Below are positions 13,251-20,981 of a stretch of DNA of 36,409 nucleotides, piece after piece. Positions within the stretch are counted from its first letter, which is position 1; each line of letters opens with the position of its first letter. This stretch comes from Patescibacteria group bacterium. GTDB lineage: Bacteria; Patescibacteriota; Patescibacteriia; 2-12-FULL-60-25. The notes beneath the pieces were generated by a model, which saw only the letters and a program-made list of their open reading frames with translations, was not told the origin of the DNA and made no database searches. The position numbers and the translations under genes are program-made. Location of the stretch: contig JAKLEH010000009.1 in NCBI GenBank assembly GCA_022703155.1, forward strand, positions 1-36,409, in the 5' to 3' direction.

Positions 13251-15179
13251 TTATATCTCCAACGCGGCCAACGCGCCTTCGGCGATGGCGTCGGTCACGC
13301 GGCGCGGCTTGACCGCGTCGCCCACGACTTTGACCTCCTTCATTATATAGCGCAATTTGGCCGCCAGCGTGTCGTTGGGAATGGCGCCGATGCACATGAC
13401 CACCGTGTCCGCAGGCACGACCGTCACCTGGTTGTCCGGTTTTTTGACGCGCACGCCCTCGGGTTTGATGTCCAGGACTTTGGTGTGCGTCATGGGTTTG
13501 ACGCCCAGCTTTTCCAGCCGTCCGAGCAGCAGCATCCGGTCGTCCACCGGAGCTTCGAGCGCGATGTCGTCGGTCAGCTCCACGATGGTCGTGGCATGGC
13601 CTTTGGCCGCCAGCCATTCGGCGGTCTGCGCGCCCATGCAGCCTCCGCCCACCACCACGACCTTGCCTCTGGCCTCGGCCTTGCCTTCGTACAAATCGCG
13701 CGCCACCACCACGTTGGCGTTTTCCGCTCCCGGGATGCGCGGACGCATGGCCATGGAGCCGATGGCCACGATGACCGCGTCGTATTTGCCGGCCTTCATG
13801 TCCTCGTAAGTGTAAACGCGGTTGGTCTGGATTTTGACTTTAAGTTTTTTGACGTCGCGGATCAGGTCCTTGCGCAACGTCTCCCATTCCTGCCGGTGCG
13901 GCGCCAGTGACGCGGCGTGCAGTTGGCCGCCCAATTCTTTGTTGCGTTCCACGAGCGTCACCTTGTGCCCGCGCTGGGCCAGGGTCTTGGCCGCGCTCAA
14001 ACCCGCAGGGCCGCCGCCGATGACCAGCACGTTCTTCTTTTTGGCCACGGGTTTGGCGAACAACCCCTCGCGCCCGCACGCCGGATTGACCGTGCACCAT
14101 ACGTCCTGTTGCGCGAACAGCCGGCTGATGCAGCCCTGGTTGCACGCGATGCAATGCATGATGTCCTTGTGCTTGCCGGCTTTGGCCTTGGCCGGCCAAT
14201 CCGGGTCGGCCAGCAGCGATCGGCCGATGGCCACGAAATCAGCGGCTTTGGATTTGAGCGCCTTTTCCGCCAGTTCTGGCGTGCGGATTTTGGCCACGGC
14301 CATGACCGGAATCTTGACCGCCTGCTTGACCTCGGCCGCCAGCGGCAACAGCACGCCGTCTTCCACGGCCATGGGCGGAATCATCTTGCCCTGGGCGTAT
14401 GACGCGTAATTGCCGGATGAGATGTGCAAGCCGTCGGCGCCCAGTTTTTCCAAACGCTTGGCGATGGCCACCGTGTCTTTGATCTTGAGTCCGCCTTCCA
14501 CCCATTCGTCGCCCGAAAGCCGCACCGTGACCGGATAGTCCGGGCCCACGGCCGCGCGCACGGCTTGATAGACTTCTTGCAGGAACAAAAAGCGTTTGTC
14601 CGGCGTGCCGCCGTAATCGTCCGTGCGCTGGTTGGTGAACGGCGAGAGGAACTGGTTTATCAGATAACCGTGCGCCCCGTGCAGTTCCACAAAATCCAAA
14701 CCCGCCTTTTTGGCGCGCGCCGCGGCTTTGGCGTAGGCTTTGACCAATTTTTTGATCTCGTCGATTTTGAGTTCGCGCGGCGCTTCGGGCTCGGTCGGGT
14801 CCTGGATGGGCGAAGGCGCCACGGGTTGCTTGCCCGTGACCGCGGGATTGGTCTGCCGGCCCGCGTGGTACAACTGGATGCCGATGGCGGCTTTGTGTTC
14901 GTGCGCGGCTTTGGCCAGCTTGCGCAAACTGTTGACGCAAGCGTCGCTGTGCGCGCCGAGTTCGTTCTTGAAGCCCCGGCCCTCCGGACTCACGTAACTG
15001 GCTTCGAGGATGAGCGTGCCCGTGCCGCCTTTGGCGATGCGCGCGATATGGTCCACGTAGCGCTTGGTGGCCATGCCGTTTTCGTCCGCATAATCGCGGA
15101 CCATGGACGGCATGACCAGACGATTTTTGGTTTTAAGTTTCCCGATCTTGCCGGGCGAAAACAGTAGTTTGAAGGTCAT
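13251..15179 (-). CDS. NADH:flavin oxidoreductase, 2,4-dienoyl-CoA reductase-like (FMN, 4Fe-4S, FAD)
   Basis: 642 aa, three domains. Residues 1-335: old-yellow-enzyme TIM barrel with FMN, including HGAHGYLINQFLSP (H167, H170). Residues 343-362: four cysteines C343-x2-C346-x3-C350-x11-C362 for a 4Fe-4S cluster. Residues 383-642: FAD/NAD(P) domains with VIGGGPAGLSAA and, later, VVVGGGCMGAQTAEWLA. This is the architecture of 2,4-dienoyl-CoA reductase and trimethylamine dehydrogenase relatives. It passes electrons from NAD(P)H through FAD and Fe-S to FMN and reduces an unsaturated substrate, not known here. No fatty-acid degradation genes lie nearby, so a role in reducing enones or stress products is as likely. 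Length is normal for the family. Start at 15179 gives the usual FSPGKIGKLKTKNR beginning. Confidence 0.92.
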   Translation of the reverse strand: MTFKLLFSPGKIGKLKTKNRLVMPSMVRDYADENGMATKRYVDHIARIAKGGTGTLILEASYVSPEGRGFKNELGAHSDACVNSLRKLAKAAHEHKAAIGIQLYHAGRQTNPAVTGKQPVAPSPIQDPTEPEAPRELKIDEIKKLVKAYAKAAARAKKAGLDFVELHGAHGYLINQFLSPFTNQRTDDYGGTPDKRFLFLQEVYQAVRAAVGPDYPVTVRLSGDEWVEGGLKIKDTVAIAKRLEKLGADGLHISSGNYASYAQGKMIPPMAVEDGVLLPLAAEVKQAVKIPVMAVAKIRTPELAEKALKSKAADFVAIGRSLLADPDWPAKAKAGKHKDIMHCIACNQGCISRLFAQQDVWCTVNPACGREGLFAKPVAKKKNVLVIGGGPAGLSAAKTLAQRGHKVTLVERNKELGGQLHAASLAPHRQEWETLRKDLIRDVKKLKVKIQTNRVYTYEDMKAGKYDAVIVAIGSMAMRPRIPGAENANVVVARDLYEGKAEARGKVVVVGGGCMGAQTAEWLAAKGHATTIVELTDDIALEAPVDDRMLLLGRLEKLGVKPMTHTKVLDIKPEGVRVKKPDNQVTVVPADTVVMCIGAIPNDTLAAKLRYIMKEVKVVGDAVKPRRVTDAIAEGALAALEI

Positions 15180-15193
15180 AAGCGTGTTATTTT

Positions 15194-15266
15194 GTCCGTC
15201 AGGTCATTCAGGTCCGTCAGGTCCGTCAGGTTAAGCCTGGGACGCGGGACGTGCGACGTGGGACGA
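15194..15266. repeat. Nonad array (GTCCGTCAG x4) plus heptad array (GGGACGC-type x4)
   Basis: Four 9-nt units (15194-15229), three of them GTCCGTCAG and one GTCATTCAG. They are followed by four 7-nt units (15239-15266): GGGACGC, GGGACGT, GCGACGT, GGGACGA. Units change by single bases but keep exact length. It occupies the 5' side of the oxidoreductase gene in the 380-nt gap 15180-15559; no ORF of interest is present there. Confidence 0.75.
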
Positions 15267-15362
15267 TGTCCACAACAGTATATGCATTACCGGACGGTTT
15301 GTCTAAAACCAAGGTCGAGCATGTAGCCCGGAGCCCGGAGAGCGGCACAAGGGGAGTCAAAA

Positions 15363-15424
15363 TTCGAGATTCAAGATTCAAGATTCAAGATTCGGGATTC
15401 AAGATTCGGGATTCGAGATTCGGA
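15363..15424. repeat. Heptad array (TTCAAGA-type, at least 8 units)
   Basis: Consecutive 7-nt units from 15363: TTCGAGA, TTCAAGA three times, TTCGGGA, TTCAAGA, TTCGGGA, TTCGAGA, then a partial unit. Every unit keeps TTC and the final GA. 15425-15530 continues with shorter GGACC-type and GCGCTTC repeats. Confidence 0.8.
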
Positions 15425-15542
15425 TTAGTGTTTAGCGCTTCGGACCATAGGACCGAGCCCTCGGACTATCGGACCCGGGATCAGCGCTTCGCGCTTCGCG
15501 CTCTTATCCACACTCCGGCCACAAACAATCCACGAAATGGAT

Positions 15543-15548
15543 TATAAT
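15543..15548 (+). promoter_or_regulatory. -10 box of the FG-GAP protein gene
   Basis: TATAAT ends 11 nt before the ATG at 15560, giving a leader of about 5 nt. No clear -35 box. Confidence 0.5.
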
Positions 15549-15559
15549 GTAGGCAAAAT

Positions 15560-17674
15560 ATGAAAACGCGCATTTTTTTGGTTTACGGTGCATGCTTGCT
15601 GCTCGCCGTAACGCTCTTTCCCGTACGAGCCTGGGCCTTGCCTTTCAGTTCGGCCACTATCTATTCCACGGGCGTCAATCCTTGGAAAGTCGTCACCGGA
15701 GATTGGAACAGGGACGGCAAGTTGGACGCGGCCACTTCCAACGCGGGAGACGACACCATTTCCGTCTTCTTGAACGACGGCCTCGGCAATCTGACCAACA
15801 ACCTGAACGATTCCACGTGCTCCCGGCCGTATGGCATGGCGGCGGCGGACTTCGATAGCGACGGCTGGACCGACTTGGCGGTTTCGTGCGACGGCGCCAA
15901 CAAGGTCAGCGTTTTCCTGAACCGCGCGGACGGCACGGGCAATTTCTTCCACGGCACGGAGAGCGCGGCGGGCAACGAGCCTCGCGGCTTGGTCGCCTAC
16001 GACTTTGACGGCGACGGCAGCATGGACCTGGCCATGGCCGATTTCGTAGGCGGCGTGGACGTGGCCTTAGGCAAGGGCGACGGCACGTTCGCCGCCTCTA
16101 CGCCTTACGCCTCTGGACTCTATAGCACCGACGTGACCGTCGGCGATTTCGACAACGACAATAACGTGGATCTGGTGGTCACCAATTCGTGCGCCGGATG
16201 CTTCGTGCCCTACGGCACGGGCAGCGTATCGTTCTTAAGCGGCAACGGCGACGGCACTTTCAACGCGACCGTCAATACTCCAACCACCCGCGGCTCGGTA
16301 TCCGTGACGAGCGACGACTTTGACGGCGACGGCAACAGGGATTTGGCCATCGTTAAACCGCGCCATAATTTGATGAGCATATTCACGGGCAATGGCGACG
16401 GTACGTTCAACGCCACGCCCGACTTGGCCACGGATGCGGGCCCGCAAGCCATCACGTCAGGCGACGTAAACCAAGACGGCAAAACCGACATTTTGGTAAG
16501 CAATTCGACGGCCAACAAATTTTCCGTCTACACGGGGAACGGAAACGGGTGGTTCAACTCGCCCTCGACGACCACGGCCGGCACCACGCCGCTCGGCCTC
16601 GCGCTCGGAGACTTCAACCGCGACGGCAAATTGGATTTGGCTTTGGCCAACGAAGCCGACAACACGCTGGCCGTATATTTCGACGCCAGTCCGCCCGCCA
16701 TCACCGCCCTCACCCCCAATTCCACGAGCGTCGGCGGCAACGGCATCGCGGTCACGATCACGGGCACGGGTTTCGCGCCCAATTCCAAAGGCCGGGTCAA
16801 CGGTTCGGACCGGCCCACGACATACGTCTCGCCCACTTCGCTTTCGGTCAACATCGGGCAATCGGACGTGGAGCGCAACGGCACGTTGAATTTTACCGTT
16901 TACAATCCGGCCTTGAGCCTCACTTCGAACTCCAGCACGTTCACGGTCACTGGCAGTTCCAACGGCGGCGGCGGTTTGCCGCCCGAGGCCTTTTTGCCGC
17001 CGGCCCAACCCGAGGGCGGTTTCAAAATCCTGCTGGACGGCGGCGCGGCCCAAACCGGTAGCCGCCAGGTGCAAGTGACGTTCGTGACCGACGCGGGCAT
17101 GCGCGTGCCTGCGGCCAAATCCTTCGCCATTTCCAATGTCGCTGATTTTTCCGGCGCTTCGATTTTGCCCCTGCCGTCCTCGGCTTTGAATTGGGACTTG
17201 TGCGCGCAAGCCGGCGGCGCCATCGTCCCCTCCGCCTGCGCGACCGGCGAACATACGGTGTACGTAAAATTCTACAGCGCTTGGGGCCAGGCCTCGCCCG
17301 CGGTCAGCGCCAAAATCCAGTACGGTAACGCGCCGGCCAATCCCTTGCCCCCGCTGTCGCAAACGCCGCCCGCCTCCACACTTGCCACCATCGCCAGCGC
17401 TCCCCGCTTCACCTTCAACCGCACGCTTAAATTTGGCATGAACGGCACGGACGTGCGTGAATTGCAACGTTTCCTCAATGCCCAAGGCTTTACCCTGACC
17501 GCTTCCGGTCCGGGTTCGGCGGGCAACGAAACCCAAACCTTTGGCCCGGCCACGCAGAACGCTTTGAAGCGCTACCAGGCCGCGCATGCGGACCAAGTGC
17601 TCAAACCCCTAGGCCTCACCCTGCCGACCGGCATTTTAGGCCCGGCGACCCGCGCCCTGATCAACGGCCAATGA
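15560..17674 (+). CDS. Secreted FG-GAP (seven repeats), IPT/TIG and peptidoglycan-binding domain protein
   Basis: 704 aa. Residues 1-26 are a signal peptide (MKTRIFLVYG..LFPVRAWA). Seven FG-GAP/VCBS calcium-binding loops of the form DxDxDGxxDL start at D48, D97, D148, D196, D253, D302 and D351, about 50 aa apart: enough for a closed seven-bladed propeller like an integrin alpha head. Residues 378-465: IPT/TIG Ig-like domain (ITALTPNSTSVGG, ITGTGFAP). Residues 466-610: Gly/Pro linker and a beta domain with a Cys pair (C548, C560). Residues 620-702: PG_binding_1-type domain (LKFGMNGTDVRELQRFLN, TQTFGPATQNALKRYQ, GILGPATRALI). The propeller probably contacts a partner or host cell while the C-terminus holds the wall; this is inference. 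Own promoter and terminator. Confidence 0.9.
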   Translation: MKTRIFLVYGACLLLAVTLFPVRAWALPFSSATIYSTGVNPWKVVTGDWNRDGKLDAATSNAGDDTISVFLNDGLGNLTNNLNDSTCSRPYGMAAADFDSDGWTDLAVSCDGANKVSVFLNRADGTGNFFHGTESAAGNEPRGLVAYDFDGDGSMDLAMADFVGGVDVALGKGDGTFAASTPYASGLYSTDVTVGDFDNDNNVDLVVTNSCAGCFVPYGTGSVSFLSGNGDGTFNATVNTPTTRGSVSVTSDDFDGDGNRDLAIVKPRHNLMSIFTGNGDGTFNATPDLATDAGPQAITSGDVNQDGKTDILVSNSTANKFSVYTGNGNGWFNSPSTTTAGTTPLGLALGDFNRDGKLDLALANEADNTLAVYFDASPPAITALTPNSTSVGGNGIAVTITGTGFAPNSKGRVNGSDRPTTYVSPTSLSVNIGQSDVERNGTLNFTVYNPALSLTSNSSTFTVTGSSNGGGGLPPEAFLPPAQPEGGFKILLDGGAAQTGSRQVQVTFVTDAGMRVPAAKSFAISNVADFSGASILPLPSSALNWDLCAQAGGAIVPSACATGEHTVYVKFYSAWGQASPAVSAKIQYGNAPANPLPPLSQTPPASTLATIASAPRFTFNRTLKFGMNGTDVRELQRFLNAQGFTLTASGPGSAGNETQTFGPATQNALKRYQAAHADQVLKPLGLTLPTGILGPATRALINGQ

Positions 17675-17690
17675 ACCAAAAACTCAACAA

Positions 17691-17714
17691 AACGCCCAAA
17701 CCGGGCGTTTTTTT
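17691..17714 (+). terminator. Terminator of the FG-GAP protein gene
   Basis: AACGCCC, loop AAACC, GGGCGTT, T-run. Starts 17 nt after the stop. Confidence 0.85.
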
Positions 17715-17730
17715 GATTTCCTTAAGCGCC

Positions 17731-17759
17731 TTGCCAAACGGCCCAAGGCGTGTTACCAT
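17731..17759 (+). promoter_or_regulatory. Promoter of secE-nusG, with a terminator-like hairpin in the leader
   Basis: -35 TTGCCA (17731-17736), 17-nt spacer, -10 TACCAT (17754-17759). The leader (about 17766-17796) can form GCCTC / GGGGC followed by five T, a weak terminator-like hairpin just before secE. No Shine-Dalgarno site is visible before the secE ATG. Confidence 0.6.
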
Positions 17760-17796
17760 CCAAGCGCCTCGGAAAGGGGCTTTTTAAAAAGAATTT

Positions 17797-18183
17797 ATGA
17801 ATATCATCAATGCCACCATCGACTACCTGCGTTCGGCCAAAAACGAACTGGGCAAAGTAACTTGGCCCTCCAAAGACCAGACCGTCCGCTACTCCGTGTT
17901 GGTCATCGGCGCCAGCTTGGCCGTAGCCATTTTCTTCGGCGTCATGGACGTAGGGCTCTCCCGCCTGGTGACCGCGGCTTTGGCCAACAAAAAATCGTCC
18001 GCCCCGGCACAAGAGGTTCCGGCCACGGTCCCCAACACCATCGACATCGACGACGTCCAGGTCCAAACCAAGGACCAGACGCAACCAGCCGCTGTGCAAC
18101 CCACCGTGGATTTCAAGAACGTCGAGCCCATCGAGACGCCAGCCAACGAGCCCAAGTCCGACACCCAAACCCCGAACTTCTAA
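17797..18183 (+). CDS. secE: Protein translocase subunit SecE
   Basis: 128 aa. SecE is the small helical subunit of the SecYEG export channel. The N-terminal amphipathic helix with KNELGKVTWPSKDQ is the SecE signature, followed by one membrane helix (about 33-50, VLVIGASLAVAIFFGVMDVG). The usual single-helix protein is 60-65 aa; here an extra C-terminal tail of about 65 aa (Pro/Thr/Gln/Asp-rich, starting after KKSS) is added, acidic and without predicted structure. SecE tail extensions are not part of the core function. First gene of a secE-nusG pair with 12 nt between them, the common bacterial order. Confidence 0.95.
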   Translation: MNIINATIDYLRSAKNELGKVTWPSKDQTVRYSVLVIGASLAVAIFFGVMDVGLSRLVTAALANKKSSAPAQEVPATVPNTIDIDDVQVQTKDQTQPAAVQPTVDFKNVEPIETPANEPKSDTQTPNF

Positions 18184-18195
18184 AACACAAACACT

Positions 18196-18744
18196 ATGCC
18201 TAAACAAACCTTAGACCTAGGCAAACGCTGGTTCGCCATCCACACGTATTCTGGTTACGAGGAGAACGTGGCCGACAACCTCAAGCGCCGTATCGAATCG
18301 CTCGGCATGCAGGACAAGATCTTCAACGTCATGGTGCCCATCGAAAAGAAGATCAAAATCAAGAACGGCAAGCGCAAGATGGTGGAAGAAAAGATATATC
18401 CGGGTTACGTGCTGGTCGAGATGGTCGTGACCGACGATTCGTGGTACGTGGTGCGCAACACGCCCAACGTGACCGGTTTCATCGGCACGGGCACCACGCC
18501 CTCCCCGCTCTCGGACGAAGAGGTCGCGTATCTGATGAAACGCATCGGCACGCACGAGGAGCCGGCCTACACCATCGACATCCAAATCGGCATGCCGGTC
18601 AAAATCGGCGAAGGCCCGTTCAAGGGCTTCGAAGGCAAGGTCATCGAAGTGGACGGCGCGCGCGGCAAGGTCAAAATCCTGGTCAGCATGTTCGGCCGCG
18701 AGACTCCGCTCGAATTGGACTTTACCCAAGTCAAAAAGATATAG
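18196..18744 (+). CDS. nusG: Transcription termination/antitermination protein NusG
   Basis: 182 aa, normal length. N-terminal NGN domain (residues 10-110: RWFAIHTYSGYEENVADNL, KIYPGYVLVEM, WYVVRNTPNVTGFIG) binds the RNA polymerase clamp. C-terminal KOW domain (about 128-182: GMPVKIGEGPFKGFEGKV, LVSMFGRETPLELDF) contacts Rho or ribosomal protein uS10. It follows secE by 12 nt and is presumably co-transcribed. In most bacteria rplK-rplA follows directly; here 239 nt of repeats separate nusG from rplK. Confidence 0.97.
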   Translation: MPKQTLDLGKRWFAIHTYSGYEENVADNLKRRIESLGMQDKIFNVMVPIEKKIKIKNGKRKMVEEKIYPGYVLVEMVVTDDSWYVVRNTPNVTGFIGTGTTPSPLSDEEVAYLMKRIGTHEEPAYTIDIQIGMPVKIGEGPFKGFEGKVIEVDGARGKVKILVSMFGRETPLELDFTQVKKI

Positions 18745-18749
18745 TTTGT

Positions 18750-18797
18750 CGCTCGTCGCAACGTCGCATCGTCCCAGGGACGCGGGACGCGGGACGA
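18750..18797. repeat. GTCGC/GGGACGC hairpin repeat, copy 1 (before rplK)
   Basis: Left arm GTCGCTCGTCGCAACGTCGC, right arm GGGACGCGGGACG; the arms are partly complementary. Its first 44 nt recur, with one base changed, at 19414-19457, just after rplK. Confidence 0.75.
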
Positions 18798-18905
18798 ATC
18801 AACGTCGCAGACGTTGCGCACCTGGCGGTCGCCTTCATGGCGGCATAATCGCTTCTCGCCGGGCGCGCCTGCGTCAACGACGCAAGACTACGGTTAAAGA
18901 CCGTC

Positions 18906-18970
18906 GTCATCCTGAACTTGCTTCAGGATCTAGATAAATAACCAAGATGCTGAACTGAATTCAGCATGAC
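18906..18970. repeat. GTCAT-ended palindromic element D (65 bp), next to the rplK start
   Basis: Two hairpins in inverted order: GTCATCCTGAA..TTCAGGATC and AAGATGCTGAA..TTCAGCATGAC. It ends 13 nt before the rplK ATG, so it forms most of the presumed 5' leader. No Shine-Dalgarno site follows it. Confidence 0.8.
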
Positions 18971-18983
18971 GGATTAACGCAAT

Positions 18984-19409
18984 ATGGCCAAAAAGATCAA
19001 GACTTACATCAAGCTGCAGATCGAAGGCGGCAAAGCCAACCCGGCTCCTCCGGTCGGTACGGCCTTGGGTCCCCAAGGTTTGAACATCGCCGAATTCTGC
19101 AAAAAATTCAATGACGCCACACGCGACCGCATGGGCGAAGTGGTTCCCTGCATCATCACGGTCTTTGAAGATCGCACCTACGACTTCGTACTCAGGGTGA
19201 CCCCGGTGGCCGACATGCTCAAAAAAGCGGCCGGCATCCAAAAGGGTTCTCCCAAGCCGTTGACCGATAAGGTGGGCAAAGTCACACGCAAGCAAATCCG
19301 CGAAATCGCGGAAAGAAAAATGCCGGACCTGAACTGCCGGTCCGTGGAAGCGGCCATGAGGCAGGTCGAGGGCACGGCCAAGAACATGGGTTTGGAAGTT
19401 AAGGAATAA
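18984..19409 (+). CDS. rplK: Large ribosomal subunit protein uL11
   Basis: 141 aa, the usual length. N-terminal domain ([40 protein letters not shown]) is the highly conserved factor-interaction part. The C-terminal RNA-binding domain (about 70-141: [45 protein letters not shown]) binds 23S rRNA in the GTPase-associated centre. It is followed by a strong terminator, so it is not co-transcribed with rplA. The gene is flanked on both sides by nearly identical hairpin repeats. Confidence 0.97.
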   Translation: MAKKIKTYIKLQIEGGKANPAPPVGTALGPQGLNIAEFCKKFNDATRDRMGEVVPCIITVFEDRTYDFVLRVTPVADMLKKAAGIQKGSPKPLTDKVGKVTRKQIREIAERKMPDLNCRSVEAAMRQVEGTAKNMGLEVKE

Positions 19410-19413
19410 AGAC

Positions 19414-19471
19414 CGTCGCTCGTCGCAACGTCGCAACGTCCCAGGGACGCGGGACGTGCGACGCGGGACGA
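19414..19471. repeat. GTCGC/GGGACGC hairpin repeat, copy 2 (after rplK)
   Basis: It begins GTCGCTCGTCGCAACGTCGC as copy 1 and continues into heptads GGGACGC, GGGACGT, GCGACGC, GGGACGA. The outer ends CTCGTCGC and GCGGGACGAG can pair to a long imperfect stem. Confidence 0.75.
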
Positions 19472-19492
19472 GAGAATTCAAGATGCAAACAA

Positions 19493-19515
19493 TCCCGACC
19501 TCGGTCGGGATTTTT
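19493..19515 (+). terminator. Terminator of rplK
   Basis: TCCCGAC, loop CTCG, GTCGGGA, five T. Confidence 0.9.
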
Positions 19516-19545
19516 GTTTAAGAAAAAAAAGCCGGAGAATCCAGC

Positions 19546-19731
19546 TTATCGTAAGAGCCTTTCGAGCCAATCCAGACCCGGCAACCCCACGTCGCGGAAA
19601 GCGCTGTCGTTGTCACTGCCGCGCCGTTCGGCTTTGACCGTAAACCGCGTGCCGCACAACTGGCACTTGCAATCTCCGGGACCACTCACTTCGTACATCG
19701 CCCCGCAACCCGGACATGACGCGATCGCCAT
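19546..19731 (-). CDS. Small zinc-ribbon protein
   Basis: 61 aa. CPGC (C6, C9) and CQLC (C23, C26) form a CxxC-x13-CxxC zinc ribbon, with an extra Cys at 21. The C-terminal half (RRGSDNDSAFRDVGLPGLDWLERLLR) ends in an amphipathic helix. The longer frame to 19764 is rejected because the ATG at 19731 has an AAGGAGG site 8 nt upstream. Unknown function; such small ribbons often bind nucleic acid or another protein. It is convergent with rplK and ends close to its terminator. Confidence 0.75.
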   Translation of the reverse strand: MAIASCPGCGAMYEVSGPGDCKCQLCGTRFTVKAERRGSDNDSAFRDVGLPGLDWLERLLR

Positions 19732-19839
19732 CACACCGCCTCCTTGAATTTGGCCAACGAACACAAGACTTGATACCCCATCCCACCGAAAATGTCAAGG
19801 GTGGGACACATACAATTTTGGCGCCATCCGAACTCGTGC

Positions 19840-19845
19840 TATGAT
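19840..19845 (+). promoter_or_regulatory. -10 box of the two-helix membrane protein gene
   Basis: TATGAT, 6 nt before the ATG at 19852; predicted leaderless. A weak TTTGGC -35 lies 17 nt upstream (19817-19822). Confidence 0.45.
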
Positions 19846-19851
19846 TTTAAT

Positions 19852-20367
19852 ATGAATCCATTTATCGCCTTATCGCCCATGTTATCCCTGCTTATACTGG
19901 GCCTAGGCCTAGCGCTCGTGGTCGGTTTTATTTATTTATTGCGCGACGAACCCAACGAAGAAACTATGAACCCTCCCTCAAACAAAGCCGCCATCATCAA
20001 GACGGTATACTTTTATCTCGTGTCCCTCATCGGCCTTTTGATGGTCGTGTTTTCGGTCGCGGACCTGGTGAACCTTGGCCTCAAAACCTGGGTCTTCCCC
20101 AAGGCTGACCTGAACGAATACAAACAGCCCTCCTGCGCCATGACCATCTACAAAGACCCAGGCCTCAAGGAGACCGACGAACAATATCAGATGCGCCTCA
20201 AGTCCTGCGAAGACACCCAAGTAAGCGAGGAGGAGGCACGCGCCATCCGCAACCAACGCGACGCGGTGCGCGACATCTCGTTCTTCGTAGTCGGTTTGCC
20301 GCTCTTCCTGTACCACTGGATCACGGTGCGCAAGGACCAAAAGAAAGACCGCGAAGCCAAGGCGTGA
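19852..20367 (+). CDS. Membrane protein of unknown function (171 aa)
   Basis: Three hydrophobic segments: residues about 5-28 (LSPMLSLLILGLGLALVVGFIYLL), 45-70 (TVYFYLVSLIGLLMVVFSVADLV) and 140-158 (DISFFVVGLPLFLYHWITV). Between the last two is a charged outside or inside loop with two Cys (PSCAMTIYKD, LKSCEDTQ). The YFYLVSLIGLLMVVF segment recalls short membrane proteins common in candidate-phyla genomes, but I cannot name the family. Start moved 20 codons in from the open frame because ATG 19852 follows the -10 box and begins the first hydrophobic segment. Its terminator lies inside the 3' end of the convergent gene. Confidence 0.7.
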   Translation: MNPFIALSPMLSLLILGLGLALVVGFIYLLRDEPNEETMNPPSNKAAIIKTVYFYLVSLIGLLMVVFSVADLVNLGLKTWVFPKADLNEYKQPSCAMTIYKDPGLKETDEQYQMRLKSCEDTQVSEEEARAIRNQRDAVRDISFFVVGLPLFLYHWITVRKDQKKDREAKA

Positions 20368-20373
20368 CGCGGA

Positions 20374-20880
20374 TCACTTGAATAATGACAGAAACCTGGA
20401 CAGCAGTCCGGGTTTTTCTTTTTTTGAAGATTGTTTTTTGCTTTTCCCCTTCAGCCCCGCTCGCAATTCAGCCAAATCAATCAATTGGGTGTCGTCTTTC
20501 GATGGCACGTGGGGGTGACTTCGATATGAAGCGCCTTTATCCACGCGATCCGCAATCTTGGTGGGCCTGCCTTCCTCGAACTTTTTCAATTCGCGCCTGA
20601 TTCTCGCGACCTCGGGCGTATCCTGCTGAACCACGGTTGGCCGTTTTTTGGAGTCCGGCGAACCCATCCCGGTCATCTTCCTGATCGCCCCCACTTCATC
20701 GGGCGTAAGAATCTGCGTCTCGTCCTTTTTGCGACTCCGCATGCGCTCCAAGGCACGAACTTCGCCTTCTGTTAGGCTGTTACCAGTGTGTATGCCCATT
20801 CCCACCTTAGTGGCTTCGTCCGATTCGGTTTTCCTCTTTTGCGGTTGGGGAATTCCTATTTTGGTTTCGCTGTTGCGCAT
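20374..20880 (-). CDS. Basic soluble protein of unknown function (168 aa)
   Basis: Highly charged and probably largely disordered: Lys/Arg-rich stretches, several short helices (LTEGEVRALERMRSRKK, LTPDEVGAIRKMTGM, TPEVARIRRELKKFEEG), and an amphipathic C-terminus GLLSRFLSLFK that could touch membranes. The LTEGEV / LTPDEV pair hints at a short internal repeat. ATG 20880 is preferred over GTG 20886. No family recognised. Its last codons double as the terminator of the opposite gene. Confidence 0.6.
   Translation of the reverse strand: MRNSETKIGIPQPQKRKTESDEATKVGMGIHTGNSLTEGEVRALERMRSRKKDETQILTPDEVGAIRKMTGMGSPDSKKRPTVVQQDTPEVARIRRELKKFEEGRPTKIADRVDKGASYRSHPHVPSKDDTQLIDLAELRAGLKGKSKKQSSKKEKPGLLSRFLSLFK
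20395..20425 (+). terminator. Terminator of the 171-aa membrane protein gene, inside the opposite gene
   Basis: CCTGGAC, loop AGCA, GTCCGGG, then five T and further T-rich sequence. It overlaps the final codons of the convergent gene at 20374-20880. Confidence 0.8.
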
Positions 20881-20946
20881 ATGCACGAAAATTTTTTGTG
20901 GTTATGGTTTCATCTTATCCCCTAAGCAAACTCATCGCAATCGCAC

Positions 20947-20976
20947 AAAAAAAACCCCGACGAGTTCGTCGGGGTT
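20947..20976 (-). terminator. Terminator of the 277-aa protein gene
   Basis: AACCCCGACG / CGTCGGGGTT around GAGTT-type loop; eight T follow on the minus strand. Confidence 0.9.
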
Positions 20977-20981
20977 TGGAT

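Noticed and set aside
15363-15424. Heptad arrays as CRISPR repeats
   Set aside because: Units are 7 nt with no spacers, and there are no cas genes.
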